NCBI GenBank assembly: GCA_019246495.1
Contig: JAFAQI010000560.1
Span: 1-7,928 of the forward strand
DNA length: 7,928 nt
Source: Frankiales bacterium
Lineage (GTDB): Bacteria > Actinomycetota > Actinomycetes > JAFAQI01
Direction: 5' to 3'
Numbering within the stretch: position 1 is the first letter of the stretch; every line of letters begins with the position of its first letter. Positions 1-5,883 of this stretch are shown here, in pieces. The notes beneath the pieces are model-generated. The model saw only the letters and a list, made by a program, of their open reading frames with translations, did not search any database and was not told the DNA's origin. A program made the translations under genes and the position numbers.

Positions 1-1
1 C

Positions 2-430
2 GAGGCACTCGAGTCCGACGCCGAGTTCGCGCATGTGCTGCACGGTGGCCGCGCGGTGCTCGCCGATGCAGCGGACGACCGGCCGGTGTCAGCGGACGAG
101 GCGGACTACCTCGGTCTGCCTGGCCTGCTCTCGCCGGAGCAGACCGCCGCGCTGCTCGCCAAGCGCGACGTCGAGCTGCGCCGACGGGTGGCAGCGGCGC
201 GTTCCGCGGTCGCCGGGGACGAGCCGGACGAGTCCGAGCTCGCCGCCTACGCACAGGTCGCGGCTGCGCGACGGCGGCTGTCGGCAATGGTCTCGGCGTA
301 CTCGCTCGCCCACGGCCGGCCGCACGGCTGGATCCACGCCGAGCTCCGCCGGCGTACCGGTGGGCCGCCCGCCGCGCAGGCATCGCTGGAGCAAATCGAG
401 CAGCGCATCGCGGCGCTACAGCGGCTCTGA
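2..430 (+). CDS. Probable DEAD/DEAH-box helicase, C-terminal part (5' end outside window)
   Basis: The frame is open from the first complete codon at position 2 to a TGA at 428-430, giving 142 residues with no start seen, so this is the 3' end of a longer gene. The visible part begins EALESDAEF, contains YLGLPGLLSPEQTAALL, then a helical Arg/Ala-rich stretch, and closes with HGRPHGWIHAELRRRTGGPP and an EQIEQRIAALQRL ending. From memory, this closing pattern (HGxPHGxIHxELRRxxGGP, then a short helix ending in LQRL or LRRW) is typical of the C-terminus of an actinobacterial superfamily II DEAD/DEAH-box helicase of about 550-600 residues. None of the helicase ATPase motifs lie in the window, so the function rests on that tail alone. 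Codon use, with G/C third positions, matches the neighbours. The next gene starts 81 bp downstream on the same strand. Confidence 0.6.
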   Translation, partial: EALESDAEFAHVLHGGRAVLADAADDRPVSADEADYLGLPGLLSPEQTAALLAKRDVELRRRVAAARSAVAGDEPDESELAAYAQVAAARRRLSAMVSAYSLAHGRPHGWIHAELRRRTGGPPAAQASLEQIEQRIAALQRL

Positions 431-471
431 GGCGGGTCGCGTCTTCGGTCCGGTCCGCCGCGTCGGCGTGT

Positions 472-489
472 CGCGGGCGATCGCTCGCG
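472..489. terminator. Weak hairpin between helicase and ABC ATPase genes
   Basis: Positions 472-489 form an 18-nt near-palindrome: a 7-bp stem with one G-T pair (CGCGGGC / GCTCGCG) around a GATC tetraloop. No T-run follows. It lies 42 nt after the helicase stop and 22 nt before the next start. It could be a U-less terminator of the upstream gene, or simply a chance palindrome in GC-rich DNA. Confidence 0.2.
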
Positions 490-511
490 CAAGTGCAGGG
501 ATGCTGAGCAG

Positions 512-1369
512 GTGACCGCGGCGGTCGACCTTCCCCGCGCCGACGGTGTCGCCCCCGGCGATGCTCTCCGGCCTGCCGATGCTGTTCGCCTGGACGCCGT
601 GACCGTACGACGAGGCGGGGCGACTCTCCTCCGCGACGTGTCGTGGACGGTCCGCGGTGACGAGCGCTGGGTCGTGCTCGGCGCGAACGGCGCCGGCAAG
701 ACGACGTTGCTCCAGGTCGCCGCCGGCAGCATCCGTCCCGCGGCTGGCAGCGTCGAGCTGCTGGGGGAGAGCCTGGACGACACCGACCTCGACGACCTGC
801 TGCCCCGCGTCGGTTGGGCCAGTGCCGCACTCGCCGACCGGCTCCCTGCGGACGAGCGCGTGCTCGACGTCGTGCTCACCGCGTCCTACGCATCGGTGCG
901 GCGCGGCATCGAACGGTACGACGACGTCGACGACGCTCGCGCCCGCGACCTGCTCGCGCAGCTCGGCTGCCGGGCGCTCGCCGAACGCGCGTTCGGGACG
1001 CTGTCCGAGGGCGAACGCAAGCGCGTGCAGCTGGCGCGAGCCCTCATGACGGACCCCGAGATCCTGCTGCTCGACGAGCCCGCGGCCGGCCTCGACCTCG
1101 GTGCCCGCGAGGCCTTGCTGCGCACACTCACCCGTCTAGCCGAGGACCAGACAGCGCCGGCACTCGTGCTGGTGTCGCACCACGTGGAAGAGGTCCCGGC
1201 CGGCTTCACCCACGCGATGCTCTTGCGCGAAGGGCAGGTCGTCGCGGCCGGTCCCATTCGCGAGGTCATGCGCTCGTCGCTCGTGTCCGCGTGCTTCGGT
1301 CTACCGCTGCTCGTCTTCCGTCGCGGCGACCGCTACAACGCGCGCGCCGCGCTGCTTCGCCTGCCGTGA
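512..1369 (+). CDS. Lone ABC-type ATP-binding protein (YlmA/ModF-like)
   Basis: This is a 285-residue single ATP-binding-cassette protein. It has Walker A GANGAGKT (57-64), the signature LSEGE (164-168), Walker B ILLLDEP (184-190), a D-loop AGLD (192-195) and the H-loop histidine in LVSHH (about 223). The usual Q-loop glutamine is not visible: the region after strand 3 reads GWASAALAD (101-109). There is no membrane segment, and no permease or binding protein nearby, so the transported substrate, if any, is unknown. The overall pattern resembles the YlmA/ModF-type soluble ATPases often annotated as iron or molybdate importers; this is family resemblance only. The GTG start at 512 gives a 20-25 residue lead before the core. 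Its Shine-Dalgarno is poor (AGCAGG abuts the start; GCAGGG ends 11 nt upstream). A later in-frame GTG at 599 would start close to the ABC core. A strong hairpin follows the stop. Confidence 0.85.
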   Translation: MTAAVDLPRADGVAPGDALRPADAVRLDAVTVRRGGATLLRDVSWTVRGDERWVVLGANGAGKTTLLQVAAGSIRPAAGSVELLGESLDDTDLDDLLPRVGWASAALADRLPADERVLDVVLTASYASVRRGIERYDDVDDARARDLLAQLGCRALAERAFGTLSEGERKRVQLARALMTDPEILLLDEPAAGLDLGAREALLRTLTRLAEDQTAPALVLVSHHVEEVPAGFTHAMLLREGQVVAAGPIREVMRSSLVSACFGLPLLVFRRGDRYNARAALLRLP

Positions 1370-1376
1370 CCCGCTG

Positions 1377-1403
1377 GACCGCCCGGTTGCTGATCGGGCG
1401 GTC
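1377..1403. terminator. Strong 11-bp hairpin between ABC ATPase and GT20 genes
   Basis: GACCGCCCG (1377-1385) is perfectly complementary to CGGGCGGTC (1395-1403). The stem extends by a G-T and a T-A pair to 11 bp, leaving a 5-nt loop (1388-1392). It begins 7 nt past the ABC ATPase stop codon, the usual place for an intrinsic terminator, but no T-run follows, as is common in actinobacteria. It also lies only 15 nt before the next start codon, where it would overlap the -35 region of a promoter close to that gene. It could therefore be an operator or a 5'-leader structure instead. Confidence 0.4.
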
Positions 1404-1404
1404 G

Positions 1405-1418
1405 GGGACAATGAAGAC
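1405..1418 (+). promoter_or_regulatory. Possible leaderless -10 element of the GT20 gene
   Basis: GACAAT (1407-1412) resembles the actinobacterial -10 consensus TAnnnT and is followed by exactly 6 nt before the ATG at 1419, the spacing expected if transcription begins at the start codon. No convincing Shine-Dalgarno is present: GGGG at 1404-1407 is short and GAAG is too close. A clear -35 box is not seen. The same sequence pattern precedes sdhC. Confidence 0.35.
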
Positions 1419-2933
1419 ATGCTCCCCGTCGTCCTGCTGTCGCATCGCGGGCCGGCGACCTTTCGTCGTACGCCGTCGGGGCTGACCCTCAAGCGCGGCG
1501 CGGGCGGGCTCGTTACCGCGTTGATGGGCCTGGCCGAGCACCTCGACGACGCGATCTGGGTGTGCGCGGCGTCGAGTGCTGCCGACATGCTCGTCGTGAC
1601 CGAGCACGAGGGCCACTCGGTCGAGATCGCCTTCTCGCCGGACCTACATGTCGTCGACGACAGTGACAAGGAGTCCGGCCCGTCGCTCAACGTTCGCTAC
1701 GTCGAGGTGGAGCCGGAGCGGCACGAGCAGTTCTACACGCAGATCGCCAACCCGTTGCTGTGGTTCGTGCAGCACGGGTTGCACGGCCTTGCCACCGAGC
1801 CCAACATCACGGCGGACGTGCACCGCGCCTACGTCGACGGCTACGTCGCGGTCAACGAGCAGTTCGCCGACGCTGTCGCCGACGAGGTCGAGCGGCGCGG
1901 CGGCGAGGCGATCGTGATGGTGCAGGACTACCACTTCTACCTCGTCGGCGAGCGGGTCCGGCAGCGTTGCCCGGACGCCGTCATCAGCCACTTCGTGCAC
2001 ATCCCGTGGCCGGGTCCCGATGGCTGGCGGGTGCTGCCGGTGCAGATGCGCGAGGACATCCTGCGCGGACTGCTCGGCTGCGATGTCGTCGCGTTCCACA
2101 CCCGCCGCTCGGCTCGCAACTTCCTCACCTGCGCGCAGGACATGCTCGACCTGCAGATCGACCTTCGTGCCGGCACGGTCGAGGTGCCGGCGGCCGGTGG
2201 CCGGACCCGCACCGTGGCGGCACGGGCCTATCCGATCTCCGTCGACGTCGAGTCGGTGGAGAAGCTCGCGGCGAGCGAAGAGGTGGCGGCGCGGCGGCAG
2301 GCCCTGGAACGGCAGCATCTCGACGACGGACGTCAGCTGATCGTGCGCGTCGACCGCACCGATCCGTCGAAGAACATCGTCCGCGGGTTCCGCGCCTTTG
2401 ACCTCATGCTCGAGCAGCACCCCGAGATGTTGGGTCGGGTGACGTTTCTCGCGTCGCTCATGCCCAGTCGTCAGGACGTCCCGGAGTACGCCGACTACCT
2501 CGCGCAGATCGGCGGTGTCGTCGCCGAGACCAACGCCCGCCACCACGCGGAGGGCTGGCAGCCGATCGACCTGCGAATGCAGGAAGACCTCGCCTTCGCG
2601 GTGGCGGCGTACCAGCTTGCCGACGTCCTCGTCGTCAACGCCGTCACGGACGGGATGAACCTCGTCGCGAAAGAGGCGGTGCTGGCCAACCAGCGCGACG
2701 GCGTTCTCCTGCTGTCGGAGAACACGGGCGCGCACGACGAACTGGGCGAGCACGCGCTCACCGTCCACCCGTTCGACATCCAGCAGCAGGCGGACGCGAT
2801 GTTCGAGGCGCTCACGATGCCGAGGCAGCAACGCGCCAAGCTGCTCGTGGCCGCGGCCGAGCGGGTGCGCAGCAACGATGTCGAACGCTGGCTCCGCACC
2901 CAGCTGGACGACCTGCGGCGAATCGGGGAGTGA
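1419..2933 (+). CDS. Trehalose-6-phosphate synthase-like glycosyltransferase (GT20)
   Basis: This 504-residue protein has the GT20 layout of OtsA, which joins glucose from UDP- or ADP-glucose to glucose-6-phosphate in the cytoplasm to make trehalose-6-phosphate. The N-terminus has SHRGP (8-12) with the conserved Arg10 and a glycine loop GAGGL (27-31). The acceptor region reads QDYH (169-172) rather than the classical HDYH, followed by HIPWP (194-198). The donor-phosphate Arg and Lys are present as R313 and K318 in VDRTDPSK, where classical enzymes read VERLDYSKG. DGMNLVAKE (411-419) supplies the acidic donor-binding residues. The C-terminus LSENTGAHDELG is also GT20-like. The length fits OtsA (about 470-500). 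No otsB phosphatase is in the window. The deviations place it in a divergent actinobacterial branch, so trehalose-6-phosphate, glucosylglycerol-phosphate or a pseudoglycosyltransferase reaction are all possible. I therefore withhold the symbol otsA. The ATG at 1419 begins directly at the first beta strand. Confidence 0.85.
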   Translation: MLPVVLLSHRGPATFRRTPSGLTLKRGAGGLVTALMGLAEHLDDAIWVCAASSAADMLVVTEHEGHSVEIAFSPDLHVVDDSDKESGPSLNVRYVEVEPERHEQFYTQIANPLLWFVQHGLHGLATEPNITADVHRAYVDGYVAVNEQFADAVADEVERRGGEAIVMVQDYHFYLVGERVRQRCPDAVISHFVHIPWPGPDGWRVLPVQMREDILRGLLGCDVVAFHTRRSARNFLTCAQDMLDLQIDLRAGTVEVPAAGGRTRTVAARAYPISVDVESVEKLAASEEVAARRQALERQHLDDGRQLIVRVDRTDPSKNIVRGFRAFDLMLEQHPEMLGRVTFLASLMPSRQDVPEYADYLAQIGGVVAETNARHHAEGWQPIDLRMQEDLAFAVAAYQLADVLVVNAVTDGMNLVAKEAVLANQRDGVLLLSENTGAHDELGEHALTVHPFDIQQQADAMFEALTMPRQQRAKLLVAAAERVRSNDVERWLRTQLDDLRRIGE

Positions 2934-2935
2934 CG

Positions 2936-2950
2936 GCGGGCTCAGCCCGC
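2936..2950. terminator. Hairpin at convergent gene ends (possible bidirectional terminator)
   Basis: GCGGGC (2936-2941) and GCCCGC (2945-2950) form a perfect 6-bp stem around the trinucleotide TCA (2942-2944), which is the minus-strand TGA stop codon of the zinc-ribbon gene. The plus-strand GT20 gene stops at 2931-2933. A symmetric hairpin at a tail-to-tail junction could end both transcripts. There is no T-run on either side, so efficiency is uncertain. Confidence 0.4.
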
Positions 2951-3142
2951 GACGAGCACACCCTCGTCGTCACGGATGGTGGCCGCAGCCGCCCGGAGCG
3001 ACTCGGCGTGCTGACGACCGTGGTGCGCGCAGAAGACAAGATCGGCGCCACCGGGTAGCACCGCTCGGACGACGGCGCGAGCGCCGCATCGGTCGCACCG
3101 TTCCGCCGGGGAGACCGGCGGAGCCTCGGTCGTGGTCGTCAT
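2942..3142 (-). CDS. Small zinc-ribbon protein, DUF7455-like
   Basis: This 66-residue protein starts MTTTTEAPP and contains CDRCG (C16, C19) and FCAHHGR (C38, H41), a CxxC...CxxH pattern suited to one zinc ion. A short acidic end (RDDEG) follows. From memory, small actinobacterial proteins of this form (MTTTT..., AERCDRCGA, VLPSG, LFCAHHGRK) are grouped as DUF7455; their function is unknown. I chose the ATG at 3142-3140 because AGGAG lies 4 nt upstream on the minus strand (3147-3151) and the protein then begins with the family's usual threonine run. A longer reading from 3217 would add 25 residues without family resemblance. It converges on the GT20 gene with an 8-bp gap and is divergent from sdhC, sharing a 90-bp control region with it. 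Confidence 0.8.
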   Translation of the reverse strand: MTTTTEAPPVSPAERCDRCGARAVVRAVLPGGADLVFCAHHGRQHAESLRAAAATIRDDEGVLVAG

Positions 3143-3191
3143 CACACTCCTATCAAACACCCGCAACTCGCTGTGACTTCCCAGGCTGCCC

Positions 3192-3213
3192 CGGTGTGTC
3201 GGTTGCCACACCG
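3192..3213. promoter_or_regulatory. Crp/Fnr-like palindrome upstream of sdhC
   Basis: CGGTGTG (3192-3198) and CACACCG (3207-3213) form a perfect 7-bp inverted repeat with an 8-nt centre. The inner part, TGTG-N8-CACA (3195-3210), has the half-sites and spacing of the Crp consensus TGTGA-N6-TCACA, with mismatches only at the A and T next to the spacer. Its centre lies about 30 bp before the sdhC start codon, so if transcription starts near that codon a bound protein would overlap the -35 region and probably repress. It could also act on the divergent zinc-ribbon gene. No regulator gene is in the window. Confidence 0.35.
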
Positions 3214-3217
3214 TCAC

Positions 3218-3232
3218 GGGAGAATGACAGAC
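3218..3232 (+). promoter_or_regulatory. Possible leaderless -10 element, or Shine-Dalgarno, before sdhC
   Basis: GAGAAT (3220-3225) resembles a TAnnnT -10 box and ends 7 nt before the ATG at 3233, which would give a leaderless or nearly leaderless transcript. The same bases include GGGAG (3218-3222), 10 nt from that ATG, which could instead be a weak Shine-Dalgarno. An in-frame ATG at 3224 is only 1 nt beyond GGGAG, too close for initiation by that site. Confidence 0.35.
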
Positions 3233-4060
3233 ATGTCACTGGATCTTCCTGCCCGGCAGGAGGCTGCCCCTGGCCCGGCCCGTGCTGCCATCAAGGCGCG
3301 CACTCTGCGGCAGGACCGGTGGTGGCTCCAGCCGCTCATCATCGCTGTCGGTTTCGCCGCATTCGTCGTCTATGCGACCTGGGCGGCCTTCAACCACCCG
3401 ATCGTCGCCGGAACGGCGCATCGCATCTATTACGCGCACCCCTATCTGTCGCCGTTCTTCTCGCCGTGCTTCGTCAAGGGCTGCCCGCCGCAGGCCGACT
3501 GGGCCCAGATCGACGCCCCGCAGTGGATCTCGCCGGCCATCTACATCCTGATCTTCCCGCTGGCGTTCCGAGCAACCTGCTACTACTACCGCAAGGCTTA
3601 CTACCGCTCGTTCTGGCTGTCGCCGCCGGCGTGTGCTGTGGCCGAGCCGCACGGCTCCTACTCCGGTGAGACCCGCTTCCCGCTGGTCCTCAACAACATC
3701 CACCGCTACGCGTGGTACTGCGCGATGATCTGCGCGGGGATCCTCACGTGGGACGCCGTACTTGGGTTCAACTTCGATGGGCACTTCGGCATCGGCGTCG
3801 GGAGCCTGATCCTCGCGGTCAATGCCGTCCTCATCCTCGGCTACACCCTCGGCTGCCACTCCTGCCGCCACATCACGGCCGGCCGGCTCAACCACTTCTC
3901 GAAGCACCCGCTCCGCTATCGCATGTGGACGTTCGTTTCCAAGCTCAACAACAAGCACATGCAGTGGGCCTGGGCCTCGCTCATCTGGATCGTCGTCGCC
4001 GACGGCTACATCAGGCTCGTGTCCAACGGCACGTTCCACGACTTCCACCACGTCTTCTAG
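3233..4060 (+). CDS. sdhC: Succinate dehydrogenase membrane anchor subunit, Sdh1 type
   Basis: This 275-residue integral membrane protein is the single anchor of a mycobacterial Sdh1-type complex II, comparable to Rv0249c (about 270 residues). It docks SdhA/SdhB and delivers electrons from succinate to the quinone in the membrane. I see about five hydrophobic segments near residues 33-54, 99-117, 157-178, 185-207 and 243-264. Between segments four and five lies GCHSCRH (C208, H209, C211, H213). Sdh1 of Mycobacterium smegmatis has a reported membrane-embedded Rieske-type [2Fe-2S] cluster in its anchor, and this Cys/His group is a natural candidate for its ligands; other cysteines (C79, C84) are also present. 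The C-terminus is His-rich (HDFHHVF). The ATG at 3233 was preferred over 3224 because GGGAG is better spaced and the -10-like element fits it. sdhA follows after 11 bp, so the genes are co-transcribed. Confidence 0.9.
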   Translation: MSLDLPARQEAAPGPARAAIKARTLRQDRWWLQPLIIAVGFAAFVVYATWAAFNHPIVAGTAHRIYYAHPYLSPFFSPCFVKGCPPQADWAQIDAPQWISPAIYILIFPLAFRATCYYYRKAYYRSFWLSPPACAVAEPHGSYSGETRFPLVLNNIHRYAWYCAMICAGILTWDAVLGFNFDGHFGIGVGSLILAVNAVLILGYTLGCHSCRHITAGRLNHFSKHPLRYRMWTFVSKLNNKHMQWAWASLIWIVVADGYIRLVSNGTFHDFHHVF

Positions 4061-4071
4061 GCCGGGCGGAG

Positions 4072-5883
4072 ATGGCTGAACCAACAAACGTGTCAGAGCA
4101 GCACGACTACGACGTCGTCGTCGTCGGCGCCGGAGGTTCCGGGTTGCGCGCCGCGATCGCCGCACACGAGGCCGGCGCGCGGACGGCGATCGTCTGCAAG
4201 TCGCTGCTCGGCAAGGCGCACACGGTCATGGCCGAGGGCGGCATCGCAGCCGCCATGGGCAACGTGTGGCCAGAGGACAACTGGCAGGTGCACTTCCGCG
4301 ACACCATGCGCGGCGGCAAGATGCTGAACAACTGGCGCATGGCCCAGCTGCATGCGCAGGAGGCTCCCGAGCGCGTCTGGGAGCTCGAGGAGTGGGGCGC
4401 GCTCTTCGACCGCACCGACGAGGGCAAGATCTCGCAGCGGGACTTCGGTGGCCACCGCTACGCCCGGCTCGCGCACGTCGGCGACCGCACCGGTCTCGAG
4501 ATGATCCGCACGCTGCAGCAGCGCGCAGTCGACCTCGGCATCGACGTGTTCATGGAGTGCACGGTCACCCGGCTGCTGTTGGACGGCCAGCGCGTCGCCG
4601 GCGCATTCGGCTACTGGCGCGAGACCGGTTCGTTCCTCACGTTCCGCGCGCCAGCCGTCGTGCTCGCCACGGGTGGCATCGGCAAGTCGTTCCAGGTGAC
4701 GTCCAACTCGTGGGAGTACACGGGCGACGGGCACGCGATGGCCCTGTGGGCGGGCGCGTCGCTGCTCAACATGGAGTTCGTGCAGTTCCACCCGACAGGC
4801 ATGGTCTGGCCGCCTTCGGTGAAGGGCATCCTCATCACCGAGTCGGTCCGTGGTGAAGGCGGCGTGCTCCGCAACTCCGAGGGCAAGCGGTTCATGTTCG
4901 ACTACATCCCGGAGTTCTTCAAAGCCGAGACCGCCGACAACGAGCAAGAGGCCGACGCCTGGTACGCCGACCACAAGAACAACCGGCGTCCGCCGGAGCT
5001 CTTGCCGCGTGACGAGGTCGCCCGTGCGATCAACAGTGAGATCAAGGCCGGTCGCGGCTCGCCGCACGGTGGCGTGTTCCTCGACATCGCCTCCCGTCGT
5101 AGCGCAGCGGACATCAAGCGCCGGCTGCCGTCCATGTATCACCAGTTCAAAGAGCTCGGTGACGTCGACATCACCAAGGAACCGATGGAGGTTGCGCCGA
5201 CCTGTCACTACGTGATGGGTGGCATCGAGGTGGACGCCGACACACAAGCAGCGAAGGTGTCGGGTCTCTACGCCGCCGGTGAGGTCTCCGGCGGGATGCA
5301 CGGGTCCAACCGGCTTGGCGGCAACTCGTTGTCCGACCTGCTCGTGTTCGGCAAGCGGGCCGGTGAGAGTGCCGCTTCGTACGTCGCCGGGCTGCCGTCG
5401 CGGCCGGCCATCTCCTCGCGCGACGTGCAAGCTGCGACCGACGAGGCGCTGGCGCCGTTCAGCAACCCGGGCGGCGAGAACCCCTACGCCGTGATGAAGG
5501 ACCTCCAGGAGCACATGCAGTCACTCGTCGGCATCATCCGCAAGGGCGAGGAGCTCGAGCTCGCGTTGAAGGAGATCGACCGCCTCAAGGAGCGCGCGCA
5601 GCACGTGTCCGTGAAGGGCTCCGGTCGCAGCTACAACCCCGGCTGGCACACGGCGCTCGACTTGCGCGCGATGTTGACCGTGTCCGAGTGCATCGCGCGT
5701 GCGGCGCTGGAGCGCAAGGAGAGCCGCGGCGGGCACACGCGCGACGACTATCCGCAGACGGACCCGGACTGGGGCAAGGTCAACCTCGTGCTGCGCGAAC
5801 GTCGCGGCGTCATCGAGATCGCCAAACAGCCACTTCCGGTCATGCCGGACGACCTCAAGACACTCTTCGAGGAGACGCACTGA
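4072..5883 (+). CDS. sdhA: Succinate dehydrogenase flavoprotein subunit
   Basis: This 603-residue catalytic subunit of complex II oxidises succinate to fumarate on the cytoplasmic side and passes electrons to SdhB. The dinucleotide fold is GAGGSG (19-24). H50 in AHTVMAEGG matches the histidine that binds FAD covalently. Active-site positions are intact: H240 in FHPTGM, R260 in VRGEGG, H379 in CHYVMGG, and R414 in GSNRLGGNSL, with AAGE (E404) for FAD. The sequence is very like Rv0248c as I remember it (KISQR, GDRTGLE, GIGKSF, EYTGDGHA, VWPPSVKGIL), which supports the Sdh1 assignment. It is somewhat shorter than that protein at the C-terminus. The ATG at 4072 has GGAG directly abutting it, a poor spacing; the GTG at 4090 (MSEQHDYD) is an alternative that removes six residues. 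Translational coupling to sdhC, 11 bp upstream, is likely. Its stop overlaps the sdhB start by one base. Confidence 0.96.
   Translation: MAEPTNVSEQHDYDVVVVGAGGSGLRAAIAAHEAGARTAIVCKSLLGKAHTVMAEGGIAAAMGNVWPEDNWQVHFRDTMRGGKMLNNWRMAQLHAQEAPERVWELEEWGALFDRTDEGKISQRDFGGHRYARLAHVGDRTGLEMIRTLQQRAVDLGIDVFMECTVTRLLLDGQRVAGAFGYWRETGSFLTFRAPAVVLATGGIGKSFQVTSNSWEYTGDGHAMALWAGASLLNMEFVQFHPTGMVWPPSVKGILITESVRGEGGVLRNSEGKRFMFDYIPEFFKAETADNEQEADAWYADHKNNRRPPELLPRDEVARAINSEIKAGRGSPHGGVFLDIASRRSAADIKRRLPSMYHQFKELGDVDITKEPMEVAPTCHYVMGGIEVDADTQAAKVSGLYAAGEVSGGMHGSNRLGGNSLSDLLVFGKRAGESAASYVAGLPSRPAISSRDVQAATDEALAPFSNPGGENPYAVMKDLQEHMQSLVGIIRKGEELELALKEIDRLKERAQHVSVKGSGRSYNPGWHTALDLRAMLTVSECIARAALERKESRGGHTRDDYPQTDPDWGKVNLVLRERRGVIEIAKQPLPVMPDDLKTLFEETH

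Noticed and set aside
431..511. Possible small gene or RNA in the 81-bp gap after the helicase
   Set aside because: No family resemblance; the plus-strand frame from 33 through this gap is an out-of-frame reading of the helicase. Only a weak hairpin is visible.
1644..2831. 395-codon open frame on the minus strand
   Set aside because: It is a shadow of the GT20 gene, with the same antisense composition and no motif.
3712..4071. Upstream extension of the sdhA frame to an earlier start
   Set aside because: It would overlap sdhC almost to its middle, and the residues are Arg/Pro-rich out-of-frame sdhC. The family N-terminus begins just before HDYDVVVVGAGG.
4093..5514. Long open frame of 473 codons on the minus strand
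   Set aside because: It lies wholly opposite sdhA, whose motifs are intact. Its composition is the Val/Leu/Arg/Asp-rich pattern produced by reading high-GC coding sequence antisense, and it has no recognisable domain.
5688..5882. Upstream extension of the sdhB frame
   Set aside because: It overlaps sdhA out of frame. The start at 5883, coupled to the sdhA stop and with GAGGAG upstream, matches the family N-terminus.
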